A DNA stretch of 50,419 nt from Hyphomicrobiales bacterium (GTDB lineage: Bacteria; Pseudomonadota; Alphaproteobacteria; Rhizobiales; Rhizobiaceae): assembly GCA_900472625.1 (NCBI GenBank), contig UCIT01000019.1, positions 1-50,419 of the forward strand, written 5' to 3'. Below are positions 1-8,434 of the stretch, in pieces. Within the stretch, counting starts at the first letter, position 1. Every line of letters begins with the position of its first letter. The notes beneath the pieces were generated by a model. It made no database searches. It was given only the letters and a program-made list of their open reading frames with translations, and was not told where the DNA came from. Made by a program: the position numbers and the translations under genes.

Positions 1-616
1 CCATCGCCCCGATCACCGACCAGATATCGCCGAACTGCTCCTGGTCGCGCGCCATGAACAGGAAGCCGACGCCCGACCGCTCGATGTCGTAGGTGCCGAT
101 CCGGCCGTGCACCGCGTCGCCCTTGCGCTTGAGATAATCGACGAACTCGGCGCGCGAGCTCGGCGGCTGTTCGTTGGCGAAGCTCGGCTTGTGATAGACA
201 AAGACGGCAGGCTCGAAGGTCAGCGCATAGGCCGTGTTGCGCCAGTTCGCCCATTTCGGCCAACGCCCGCTCATCGGCAGGTTGCTTGGCTGCGCATAGC
301 CGTCGTTGGAAAGCTTCACTTGCAGGTCCATCGCCGATGAGAAGGCGAAGTCTGCGGTCTTTTGGCCGGCATCGGTCTCACGCACGATCCGGTCGTAGAT
401 CTCGCCGGTCAACATGTCCTCGTATTTGACCGAAACATCCGGATTGGCCGTCTGGAACCCGCGGATCATCGGCTGCGCCAGCGGCTCGTCGAGCGAGGAA
501 TAGACGACGAGCACGGGCGCATCGGCATTTCCCGATAACGCCGGATAGAACACCGGTTCCGCCAGGACCAGGCCCGGACAGAGCAGCAGACAGATCAGAA
601 ATGGCAGTCTCCTCAT
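1..616 (-). CDS. Periplasmic solute-binding protein, partial (C-terminus beyond the window)
   Basis: This reading frame is open to the left edge, so only about 205 N-terminal residues are visible. It begins MRRLPFLICLLLCPGLVLA, a typical Sec signal peptide with likely cleavage before EPVFYP. The mature part reads APVLVVYSSLDEPLAQPM, then GFQTANPDVSVKYEDM, then YALTFEPAVFVYHKPSF. This is the layout of the iron/spermidine-type ABC extracellular binding proteins (first lobe, then the crossover with a hydrophobic strand). An in-frame ATG 15 bases upstream (631) is an alternative start; neither has a clear ribosome site. It is divergent from the cyclase at 774 and close to a two-component pair whose kinase has a TctE-like sensor. 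In such systems a periplasmic binding protein can pass ligand information to the kinase; that link is inference. Ligand unknown. Confidence 0.8.
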   Translation of the reverse strand, partial: MRRLPFLICLLLCPGLVLAEPVFYPALSGNADAPVLVVYSSLDEPLAQPMIRGFQTANPDVSVKYEDMLTGEIYDRIVRETDAGQKTADFAFSSAMDLQVKLSNDGYAQPSNLPMSGRWPKWANWRNTAYALTFEPAVFVYHKPSFANEQPPSSRAEFVDYLKRKGDAVHGRIGTYDIERSGVGFLFMARDQEQFGDIWSVIGAM

Positions 617-773
617 GTCGCCAGAATGCATGACCGGCGGGCCGAGCACAAGCGAGGGCACGCGCCGTAGCAATGCGCACGGCCCCTCCAAAGACGTAAT
701 CGCCACCGGCGACAGCAAAGGCCAAAGACGCTAGACTGCTCCCCAGTATCCCGCCAGACGCCCGGAGGACGCA
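617..773. promoter_or_regulatory. Divergent intergenic region between binding protein and cyclase
   Basis: This 157-base gap must hold the promoters of both the leftward binding-protein gene and the rightward cyclase gene. A GGAGGA ribosome site at 764-769 precedes the TTG start at 774. No clear -35/-10 pair or operator could be assigned by eye. Confidence 0.4.
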
Positions 774-2624
774 TTGGAGCGACGACTGACAGCCATTCTT
801 GCCGCGGATGTCGTCGGCTACAGCAGGCTGATGGGGATCGACGAGACGGGAACGCTGGCCGCCGTCAACGGCCTGCGCACCAAGCTCATCGAACCCGCAA
901 TCCTCCAGCATCGCGGCCGCATGGTGAAGCTGCTCGGCGACGGGCTGCTCGCGGAATTTGCCAGCGTCGTCAACGCGGTCGCCTGCGCCGCCGACATCCA
1001 GCGCGCCATCATTCGCGCCAATGAAGGCGTGGCCGACACCAGGCGTATCCACCTCCGGATCGGCATCAATCTCGGCGACGTCATCGTCGAGGGCGGCGAT
1101 ATCTTCGGCGACGGCGTCAATGTCGCGGCCCGGCTGGAAGCGATTGCCGACCCCGGCGGCATCGCCATCTCCGGCTCCGTCCGCGATCACGTCGGCGCCA
1201 GGCTAGACCTGCGCTTCGAGGACCGCGGCCGCCAGGCGCTGAAGAACATTCAGCAGGCGGTGCATGTCTACGCCGTCCGCTTCGATCATCCCGACGACAC
1301 GAAAGCGCCGACGCGCGAGACGCAGGCCGCCGACGAACGCTCGATCGTCGTGCTGCCCTTCACCAACATGAGCGGCGATCCGGACCAGGAGTATTTCTCC
1401 GACGGCCTGACCGAGGACATCATCACCGACCTGTCGAAGATCTCGGGCCTGACGGTCATCCCGCGCAACACCACCTTCGCCTACAAGGGCCGCCCGGTGA
1501 AGATCGGCCAGATCGGCCGCGAACTCTCGGTGCGCTACATCCTGCAGGGCAGCGTCCGCAAGTCGGGAGAACGGGTCCGCGTCAGCGCCCAGATGATCGA
1601 CGCCGACAACGAGGACCACCTCTGGGCCGATCGCTATGACCGCGATCTCACCGACATCTTCGCCATCCAGGACGAGATCGCCCATGCCATCGTCGGCCAG
1701 CTGAAGATCAAGCTGCGGCCGGAGGAGATCAGGGCGATCGGCAACGACCCCACCACCAATGTCGAGGCCTACACCTATTACCTGCGCGGCCGCAAATTCG
1801 CCCGCACCATGACCATGTCCTACCTGACGCTGGCCCGGCGGATGTTCGCCAAGGCGATCGAGCTTGACCCTGACTACGCCCGCGCCTATGCCGGCATCGC
1901 CGATTGCGATTCCGCCCTCTACATCTGGTACGCGGCCGAACTGCCGATCCACGAGATCCTCGAGATGACATCGAAGGCGCTGGCGCTCGATCCTGATCTC
2001 GCCGAAGCCCACGCGGCGCGTGCCATCGCATTGCACCACGACGATCGCGACGACGAGGCCGATACCTATTTCGCCCGCGCGCTTGAACTCGACCCCAATC
2101 TGTTCGAGGCCAATTTCCACTACGCCCACCGCCTGTTCAAGCGCGGCCAGTTCGAAGCCGCCATCCTCTATTTCGAGCGGTCCGCATCTCTCTACACCGA
2201 TGACTACGTCTCGCCGGTGCTGCTCGCCGCCGCCTGTCGCTCGCTTGGCCGCCCGGTCGAGGGTCGCCGATGGGCGAGCGAGGGTGCGGCGCGGGCCGAG
2301 CGCGCCGCTGAACAGAACCCCGGCAACGCCGCGCCGGTGCATCGCGCAGCACTGGCCTACGCCCAGATCGGCGACCGCGCCCGCGCCGTCTCCTGGATCA
2401 CCCGGGCGCTCGCCATGGACCCGCACGACGTCATCACCCGCTACAACGCCGTCTGCGTCCACGCCGTGCTCGGCGACACCGACCGCGCCATCGAGCTGCT
2501 TGAAAAGCTGCTGCCCAACAGCTCCTTCTATCAGATCGGCTGGTTCGACAACGATTCCGACCTCGACAACATCCGCGCCGACCCGCGCTTCATCACGCTG
2601 ATGCAGGCGATCGCCCAGCAGTGA
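774..2624 (+). CDS. Class III adenylate/guanylate cyclase with TolB-like and TPR regions
   Basis: Predicted cytosolic nucleotide cyclase of 616 residues. The N-terminal catalytic domain (about 5-170) starts ERRLTAILAADVVGYSRLM. The two metal-binding aspartates are D12 and D56 (in LLGDGLLAEF), and the transition-state Asn/Arg lie in NVAARLE, so the active site looks complete. Residues about 190-300 (IVVLPFTNMSGDPDQEYFSD onward) form the TolB/FlgO-like segment that usually follows these cyclases in rhizobia. The rest (about 330-610) is TPR repeats with repeated LDPDxAxAxA signatures. The TTG start is chosen because the family begins at exactly this point and a GGAGGA site sits 4 bases upstream. 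Rhizobia carry many such paralogs, mostly uncharacterised; whether this one makes cAMP or cGMP cannot be told. No membrane segment was seen. Confidence 0.88.
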   Translation: MERRLTAILAADVVGYSRLMGIDETGTLAAVNGLRTKLIEPAILQHRGRMVKLLGDGLLAEFASVVNAVACAADIQRAIIRANEGVADTRRIHLRIGINLGDVIVEGGDIFGDGVNVAARLEAIADPGGIAISGSVRDHVGARLDLRFEDRGRQALKNIQQAVHVYAVRFDHPDDTKAPTRETQAADERSIVVLPFTNMSGDPDQEYFSDGLTEDIITDLSKISGLTVIPRNTTFAYKGRPVKIGQIGRELSVRYILQGSVRKSGERVRVSAQMIDADNEDHLWADRYDRDLTDIFAIQDEIAHAIVGQLKIKLRPEEIRAIGNDPTTNVEAYTYYLRGRKFARTMTMSYLTLARRMFAKAIELDPDYARAYAGIADCDSALYIWYAAELPIHEILEMTSKALALDPDLAEAHAARAIALHHDDRDDEADTYFARALELDPNLFEANFHYAHRLFKRGQFEAAILYFERSASLYTDDYVSPVLLAAACRSLGRPVEGRRWASEGAARAERAAEQNPGNAAPVHRAALAYAQIGDRARAVSWITRALAMDPHDVITRYNAVCVHAVLGDTDRAIELLEKLLPNSSFYQIGWFDNDSDLDNIRADPRFITLMQAIAQQ

Positions 2625-2708
2625 GGCCCTATCGAAAGCCGGCGCACGACGGACGGTGACAGCACCGCCGTCGCCCTGTAGTCTTTGACAAAAACCAAGG
2701 GAACATCC

Positions 2709-3401
2709 GTGCGCATACTACTGGTGGAGGACAATATCGCGCTGGCCGACGGGCTGTCGGCGATCCTGCGCGGCACCGGCCACGCCGTCGATGTCGTCCA
2801 TGACGGCGCATCCGCCGATGCCGTCACGTCGGCCGAAGCCTTCGATCTCGTCGTCCTCGATCTCAACCTGCCCGAAATGGACGGCCTCGACGTGCTGCGC
2901 GCCATGCGCGCCCGCCAGAACCAGGCGGCAGTGCTGATCCTGACGGCCCGCGGCACGCCGGAAGAGCGCGTCAAGGGCCTCGATCTCGGCGCCGACGACT
3001 ATCTCATCAAACCCTTCGACATCTCCGAATTCGAGGCCCGCGTCCGCGTGCTCCTGCGCCGCCAGGCTGGCCTGCATTCGGCGACCGTCAGCTTCGGCGG
3101 CCTGTCGCTCGATCTGAACTCGCGCGCCTTTTCCTCCGGCGCCACGCCGCTCGACATCCCGGCCCGCGAGCTCGGCCTGCTGGAAATCCTGTTCATGCGC
3201 GCCGGCAAGGTGGTCGCCAAGGAAGCCATCATCCAGTCGCTGACCGCCTTCGACGACGACATCTCCGCCAACGCCATCGAGCAATATGTCAGCCGCCTGA
3301 GAAAGCGGCTGGCGCCATACGGCCTGACGGTGAAAACCGCCCGCGGCATCGGCTACTACCTCGACAAGCAGCCGGACGCCGCCGCGCCCGAGGCGTCATG
3401 A
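2709..3401 (+). CDS. OmpR/PhoB-family response regulator
   Basis: DNA-binding regulator of 230 residues. The receiver domain has the acidic pocket (E7, D8), the phospho-acceptor D51 in VVLDLNLPEMDG and the conserved lysine in YLIKPF. A winged-helix trans_reg_C domain follows (about 130-222), ending SRLRKRLAPYG and RGIGYYL. The start is GTG at 2709 because MRILLVED is the normal beginning and AAGGGA lies 6 bases upstream; a TTG at 2685 in the same frame would only add eight unlikely residues. The stop overlaps the ATG of the kinase gene (ATGA), so the two are translationally coupled. Together they resemble TctD/TctE-type pairs that control uptake of organic acids; the target here is unknown. 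Confidence 0.92.
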   Translation: MRILLVEDNIALADGLSAILRGTGHAVDVVHDGASADAVTSAEAFDLVVLDLNLPEMDGLDVLRAMRARQNQAAVLILTARGTPEERVKGLDLGADDYLIKPFDISEFEARVRVLLRRQAGLHSATVSFGGLSLDLNSRAFSSGATPLDIPARELGLLEILFMRAGKVVAKEAIIQSLTAFDDDISANAIEQYVSRLRKRLAPYGLTVKTARGIGYYLDKQPDAAAPEAS

Positions 3402-4777
3402 CATCAGCCTATTCGCTTCGCCGGCGCCTGCTGTTCTGGCTGCTGATCTCCACCGCCGTGCTCGGCGTCGTGGCGCTGGCCGACACCTATCGCGAGGCGG
3501 TGCAGACCTCCAACATCGTCTCCGACCGCGTCCTCGCCGGTTCGGCGCTGGCCATCGCCGAACGCGTCGTCGTCGCCGAGGACGGCTCGCTGCAGGTCGA
3601 TATCCCCTATGTCGCGCTGGAAATGCTGACATCGGCCGCCCAGGACCGGGTCTTCTACCGCGTCGACGGACCGCCCGGCGCTTTCATCACCGGCTATCAG
3701 GCGCTTCCGGTGCTGAAGGAAACCCAGGGCGACAACGCCGTCTTCGCCGACGACAGTTTTCGCAACGAGCCGATCCGCGTCGCCACATTGCGCCGTTCGG
3801 CCTCCACAGGCATCCGCTCGGTCCCCTTCACCGTCACCGTCGCCGAAACCACGATCGCCAGGCGCCAGCTTGCCCGCGCCATCCTTCTCCGCTCGGCGCT
3901 GCGGCTCTCGGTGATGATCGCGGGCGCCGCTGTTATCGTCTGGATTTCCGTCACCGTGGCGCTGCGCCCGCTCTACAAGCTGCGCGACGCCATCGGCGAA
4001 CGCAGCCCCGACGACCTGCACCCGATCGAGCAATCGGTCCCGAGCGAGGTGCAGCCGCTGGTCGATACCGTCAACGGCTTCATGGTCCGCCTTGAGCAGG
4101 CACTCGATGCGTTGCGCAACTTCACCGGCAATGCCAGCCACCAGCTGCGCACGCCGCTGGCGATCATCCGTACCCAGCTGGCGTTGTCATCACGCGCCAC
4201 CTCGCTCCAGGAGGCGCAGGCCGTGGCGCTGAAGGGTGACCAGGCCGTCGCCCATGCCGAGCGCGTCCTGGCGCAGCTGCTGCTGATGGCCAAGATCGAC
4301 GCCGCCGCCGCCCGCGAGGCGCTGACCGCATCGGCGATCGACCTCACCGCCATCGCCCAGGAGATAACAGGCGAACTCATCCCGACGGCATCCGCCGCCG
4401 GCATCGATCTCGGCTTCGAGGGCGATCGGCCGGAGCATGTGCGCGCCGAACCGCTGCTGATCGGCGAACTGCTGCGCAATCTCGTCGGCAACGCCATCGC
4501 CTATGCCGGCACCGGCGCCGAAGTCACCGTGCGCATCTCAGGCGCCCAGGACGCGGTCCGCCTCGAAGTCGAGGACAACGGCCCCGGCATCGCCGCCACG
4601 AGGCTGGACGCGGTCCGTCAGCGCTTCTCCCGCGGCACCGACACCACCACCCCCGGCGCAGGCCTCGGCCTGCCGATCGTCGAGGAGATCTGCGAGCTGT
4701 TCAATGCGCGGCTCGACCTTGGCGCAGGTGGTGATGGGCGGGGGCTGAAGGCGGTGGTAAGGTTCGAGAAGGTGTGA
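3398..4777 (+). CDS. TctE-like sensor histidine kinase
   Basis: Inner-membrane kinase of 459 residues. A first membrane helix (about 10-28) is followed by a periplasmic region of about 130 residues of the 2CSK_N type found in TctE and QseC relatives. A second helix (about 167-190) and a HAMP-like linker come next. The dimerisation domain carries the phospho-accepting H248 in NASHQLRTPL. The ATPase domain has an N box (NLVGNAIAYAG), G1 (EDNGPGI) and G2 (GAGLGLPIV), all intact. The gene overlaps the response regulator by four bases and should phosphorylate it. The short distance to a periplasmic binding protein at 1-616 suggests ligand sensing through that protein, but the cyclase gene lies between them, so this is only an inference. 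Confidence 0.92.
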   Translation: MTSAYSLRRRLLFWLLISTAVLGVVALADTYREAVQTSNIVSDRVLAGSALAIAERVVVAEDGSLQVDIPYVALEMLTSAAQDRVFYRVDGPPGAFITGYQALPVLKETQGDNAVFADDSFRNEPIRVATLRRSASTGIRSVPFTVTVAETTIARRQLARAILLRSALRLSVMIAGAAVIVWISVTVALRPLYKLRDAIGERSPDDLHPIEQSVPSEVQPLVDTVNGFMVRLEQALDALRNFTGNASHQLRTPLAIIRTQLALSSRATSLQEAQAVALKGDQAVAHAERVLAQLLLMAKIDAAAAREALTASAIDLTAIAQEITGELIPTASAAGIDLGFEGDRPEHVRAEPLLIGELLRNLVGNAIAYAGTGAEVTVRISGAQDAVRLEVEDNGPGIAATRLDAVRQRFSRGTDTTTPGAGLGLPIVEEICELFNARLDLGAGGDGRGLKAVVRFEKV

Positions 4778-4805
4778 ATTTAGATAGGCGGCGCCCCGCT
4801 GTCTG

Positions 4806-4952
4806 GTGTGCCGTATAGCCCCCTCATCTGCCTGCCGGCATCTTCTCCCTGGCGGGGAGAAGAGACTTGGGGCAGGCCGCCAACGCCAATCTCCCCTTCT
4901 ACCCAAAGGGGAGAAGGTGCCCGAAGGGCGGATGAGGGGGCCACACGGCACA
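4806..4952. repeat. Mosaic palindromic intergenic repeat (RIME-like)
   Basis: The 313-base gap 4778-5090 is filled mainly by a long imperfect palindrome. The left arm (TGTGCCGTATAGCCCCCTC, from about 4807) pairs with the right arm ending GATGAGGGGGCCACACGGCA near 4950. Inside are two smaller hairpins: CTTCTCCC / GGGGAGAAG (about 4852-4867) and TCTCCCCTT / AAGGGGAGA (about 4890-4917). This is the pattern of the mosaic repeats scattered between genes in Rhizobium and Sinorhizobium genomes (RIME and related families). As RNA it would fold strongly and could separate the kinase transcript from the next operon. Confidence 0.75.
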
Positions 4953-5090
4953 CTATCTGAAACCGCCACACAGCATTCCCGCCAAACCACCCTCCTTCCA
5001 TCCCACCTTGCTTTATCACGCTGCATTGCACACACTGCATCCGGGAACAGAAAATGCCGCACGAAGATGTGGCGCCAGATAAGGCAAGAC

Positions 5091-8000
5091 ATGTCGATCA
5101 AAGCCAGCATCTATCATCTGACGCACTATAAATACGACAAGCCGGTCCGCCTCGGCCCCCAGATCATCCGCCTGAAACCGGCCTCGCATTCCAAGACGCG
5201 GGTGATCAGCCATGCGCTGAAGGTCTCGCCGTCGAACCATTTCGTCAACCTGCAGCAGGATCCCTACGGCAACTACCTGGCCCGCTACGTCTTCCCCGAC
5301 CCGGTGACCGAGTTCAAGATCGAGGTCGATCTCGTCGCCGACATGACTGTCTACAATCCCTTCGATTTCTTCATCGAGGAGAGCGCCGAGACCTGGCCTT
5401 TCGCCTATCCCGAGGATATCCGCGACGACCTGAAGATATACATGCAGCCGCAGCCGATGGAGCCGGCGCTATCAGCCTATGTCGCCAGCATCGACCGCAC
5501 GCCCGTGCGCACCATCGATTTCATCGTCGGCCTCAATGCCCGGCTGAAGGAAGACATCGAATACGTCATCCGCATGGAGCCCGGCGTGCAGACGCCGGAG
5601 GAGACGTTGAAGCTGGCGCTTGGCTCCTGTCGCGACAGTAGCTGGCTGCTGGTCGAGATCCTCCGCAATCTCGGGCTCGCCGCACGCTTCGTCTCCGGGT
5701 ATCTCATCCAGCTGACGCCCGACCTCAAGGCTCTCGACGGCCCTTCCGGCACCGAAGTTGATTTTACAGACCTGCACGCCTGGTGCGAGGTCTACCTCCC
5801 CGGCGCCGGCTGGGTCGGCCTCGACCCGACCTCGGGCCTCTTGACCGGCGAAAGCCACATTCCGCTCGCGGCGACCCCCCACTATCGCAACGCCGCCCCG
5901 ATCTCCGGCGCCATCTTCGGCCAGGCCAACACCGAATTCGACTTCGCCATGACGGTGTCGCGCGTCGCCGAGCATCCGCGCATCACCAAGCCGTTTTCCG
6001 ACGACAGCTGGGAGGAGCTCGACGCGCTCGGCCGCAAGGTCGATGATATCCTCCAGGCAGGCGACGTGCGCCTCACCATGGGCGGCGAGCCGACCTTCGT
6101 CTCCATCGACGATTTCGAATCCGAGGAATGGAACACCGCCGCCGTCGGCCCGACCAAGCGCGAGAAGGCCGACGAGCTGATCCGCAAGCTGCGCGAACGC
6201 TTCGCGCCCGGCGGCTTCCTGCATTACGGCCAAGGCAAGTGGTATCCCGGCGAAAGCCTACCGCGCTGGACCTTCTCGCTTTACTGGCGCAAGGACGGCA
6301 AGCCGATCTGGCAGAACCCGCAGCTGATCGCCGGCGAAGGCAAGGAGACCGGCGCCAAGGCCGAGGACGCCTCCAACCTCTTGAACGCCATTGCCAGGGA
6401 ACTGGCGATCGAGCCTGACATGGTGCTGCCGGCCTATGAGGATCCGGCCGAATGGATCATCAAGGAAGGCAGTCTGCCGGAGAATGTCGATCCCTCGAAT
6501 TCCAAGCTGACGGACCCGGAAGAGCGCAGCCGCATCGCCCGCGTCTTCGAGCGCGGCCTGACGACTCCAACAGGCTATATCCTGCCCGTGCAGGCCTGGA
6601 ACGCCAAAGCCTCGGACCAGCGCTGGATCAGTGAGAAGTGGAAGACCCGCCGCGGCAAGATCTTCCTCGTGCCCGGCGACAGCCCCGTCGGCTACCGCCT
6701 GCCGCTCGGCACCCTGCCCTACGTGCCGCCGGCCCGCTTTCCCTATATCCACCCGGCCGATCCCTCGATCCCGCGCGCACCCCTGCCCGAGGTCTTCGTG
6801 CCCGCCGGCCGCGCCATGCCCGAGGCGTCGCGCCAGAGCGACGACAGCAGCCAGGCCCGCGTCGAGCAGACCGTCGGCGAAATCGGCGGCGCCGTGCGCA
6901 CCGCCATCTCGGTGGAGCCGCGCGATGGCAGGCTCTGTGTCTTCATGCCGCCGGTCGAGCGCATCGAGGACTATCTAGAGCTGATCGCCGCCGCCGAAAA
7001 TGCCGCCGCCGAAATCGGCCTGCCCGTCCATATCGAAGGCTACTCGCCGCCGCAGGACGAGCGCATCAACGTCATCCGCGTCGCCCCCGATCCCGGCGTC
7101 ATCGAGGTCAACATCCATCCCGCCTCCAACTGGCAGGATTGCGTCGACATCACCACCACGGTCTATGAGGAGGCCCGCCAGACCCGCCTCGGCGCCGACA
7201 AGTTCATGATCGACGGCCGCCACACCGGCACCGGCGGTGGCAACCACGTCGTCGTCGGCGGCGCCAACCCCGGCGACAGCCCGTTCCTGCGCCGTCCGGA
7301 CCTGTTGAAGAGCCTGGTGCTGCACTGGCAGCGCCACCCCGCGCTCTCCTACATGTTCTCCGGCATGTTCATCGGCCCGACCAGTCAGGCGCCGCGCATC
7401 GACGAAGCCCGTCACGACAGCCTCTACGAGCTGGAGACCGCACTCGCCCAGATCCCCGCGCCCGGCCGTGGCCCGACACCCTTGCCGTGGATTACCGACC
7501 GCCTGTTCCGCAACACGCTGATCGATGTGACCGGCAACACCCACCGCGCCGAAATCTGCATCGACAAGCTGTTTTCGCCCGACGGCCCGACCGGCCGTCT
7601 CGGCCTCGTCGAGTTCCGCGGCTTCGAGATGCCACCGAATGCCCGCATGTCGCTGGCACAGCAGCTGATGGTGCGCGCGCTCATCGCCCGCTTCTGGCAG
7701 AACCCGGCCGACGGCAAGTTCGTCCGCTGGGGCACGACGCTCCACGACCGCTTCATGCTGCCGCACTTCGTCTGGGCCGATTTCCTCGACGTGCTCGCCG
7801 ATCTCCGGCAGAACGGCTTCGACGTCAGCCCCGAATGGTTCAAGGCCCAACTCGAATTCCGCTTCCCCTTCTGCGGCGAGGTCGAATACGAGGGCTCGAA
7901 GCTGGAGCTGCGCCAGGCGCTGGAACCGTGGAATGTCATGGGCGAGGAAGGTGCCGTCGGCGGCACCGTGCGCTATGTCGACAGTTCCGTCGAACGTCTG

Positions 8001-8411
8001 CAGGTGCGCCTCGAGACCAGCAATGCGCAGCGCTACACCGTCACCTGCAACGGCCGCACCGTGCCGCTGACGCCGACCGGCACCGCAGGTGTTTCCGTCG
8101 CCGGCGTCCGCTTCAAGGCCTGGCAGCCGGCGTCGGGATTGCATCCGCTCTTGCCGGTGAACACGCCGCTGACCTTCGACATTTATGATACATGGTCGAA
8201 GCGTTCGATCGGCGGCTGCATCTATCATGTTGCCCATCCGGGCGGGCGTAACTATGACACCTTCCCGGTCAATGGGAACGAAGCCGAAGCCAGACGTCTG
8301 GCGCGATTCGAACCATGGGGCCACACGGCAGGCGGCTATATCCCGCAGGTCGAAACCGGATCGCCCGAGTTCCCGCTGACGCTGGACTTGAGACGTCCGG
8401 CTGGCATTTGA
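5091..8411 (+). CDS. Transglutaminase-like protein with C-terminal DUF2126 region
   Basis: Large cytosolic protein of 1,106 residues. Residues 1-90 ([20 protein letters not shown]) match the bacterial transglutaminase N-terminal domain. Residues about 160-260 form the papain-like core with a complete triad: C180 in [10 protein letters not shown]229 in DLHAWCEVY and D245 in GLDPTSG. The long remainder (from about 290) is the DUF2126 region, with a conserved patch around [20 protein letters not shown]. The ATG at 5091 is chosen over earlier in-frame starts because the conserved domain begins there and upstream codons run through the palindromic repeat. The next gene starts 23 bases downstream. 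Such proteins occur with ATP-grasp/alpha-E proteins and a second transglutaminase, as here, and have been proposed on comparative-genomic grounds to build or trim peptide tags. The substrate is unknown. Confidence 0.9.
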   Translation: MSIKASIYHLTHYKYDKPVRLGPQIIRLKPASHSKTRVISHALKVSPSNHFVNLQQDPYGNYLARYVFPDPVTEFKIEVDLVADMTVYNPFDFFIEESAETWPFAYPEDIRDDLKIYMQPQPMEPALSAYVASIDRTPVRTIDFIVGLNARLKEDIEYVIRMEPGVQTPEETLKLALGSCRDSSWLLVEILRNLGLAARFVSGYLIQLTPDLKALDGPSGTEVDFTDLHAWCEVYLPGAGWVGLDPTSGLLTGESHIPLAATPHYRNAAPISGAIFGQANTEFDFAMTVSRVAEHPRITKPFSDDSWEELDALGRKVDDILQAGDVRLTMGGEPTFVSIDDFESEEWNTAAVGPTKREKADELIRKLRERFAPGGFLHYGQGKWYPGESLPRWTFSLYWRKDGKPIWQNPQLIAGEGKETGAKAEDASNLLNAIARELAIEPDMVLPAYEDPAEWIIKEGSLPENVDPSNSKLTDPEERSRIARVFERGLTTPTGYILPVQAWNAKASDQRWISEKWKTRRGKIFLVPGDSPVGYRLPLGTLPYVPPARFPYIHPADPSIPRAPLPEVFVPAGRAMPEASRQSDDSSQARVEQTVGEIGGAVRTAISVEPRDGRLCVFMPPVERIEDYLELIAAAENAAAEIGLPVHIEGYSPPQDERINVIRVAPDPGVIEVNIHPASNWQDCVDITTTVYEEARQTRLGADKFMIDGRHTGTGGGNHVVVGGANPGDSPFLRRPDLLKSLVLHWQRHPALSYMFSGMFIGPTSQAPRIDEARHDSLYELETALAQIPAPGRGPTPLPWITDRLFRNTLIDVTGNTHRAEICIDKLFSPDGPTGRLGLVEFRGFEMPPNARMSLAQQLMVRALIARFWQNPADGKFVRWGTTLHDRFMLPHFVWADFLDVLADLRQNGFDVSPEWFKAQLEFRFPFCGEVEYEGSKLELRQALEPWNVMGEEGAVGGTVRYVDSSVERLQVRLETSNAQRYTVTCNGRTVPLTPTGTAGVSVAGVRFKAWQPASGLHPLLPVNTPLTFDIYDTWSKRSIGGCIYHVAHPGGRNYDTFPVNGNEAEARRLARFEPWGHTAGGYIPQVETGSPEFPLTLDLRRPAGI

Positions 8412-8434
8412 ACGACGACAGACCTTAGGACTAC

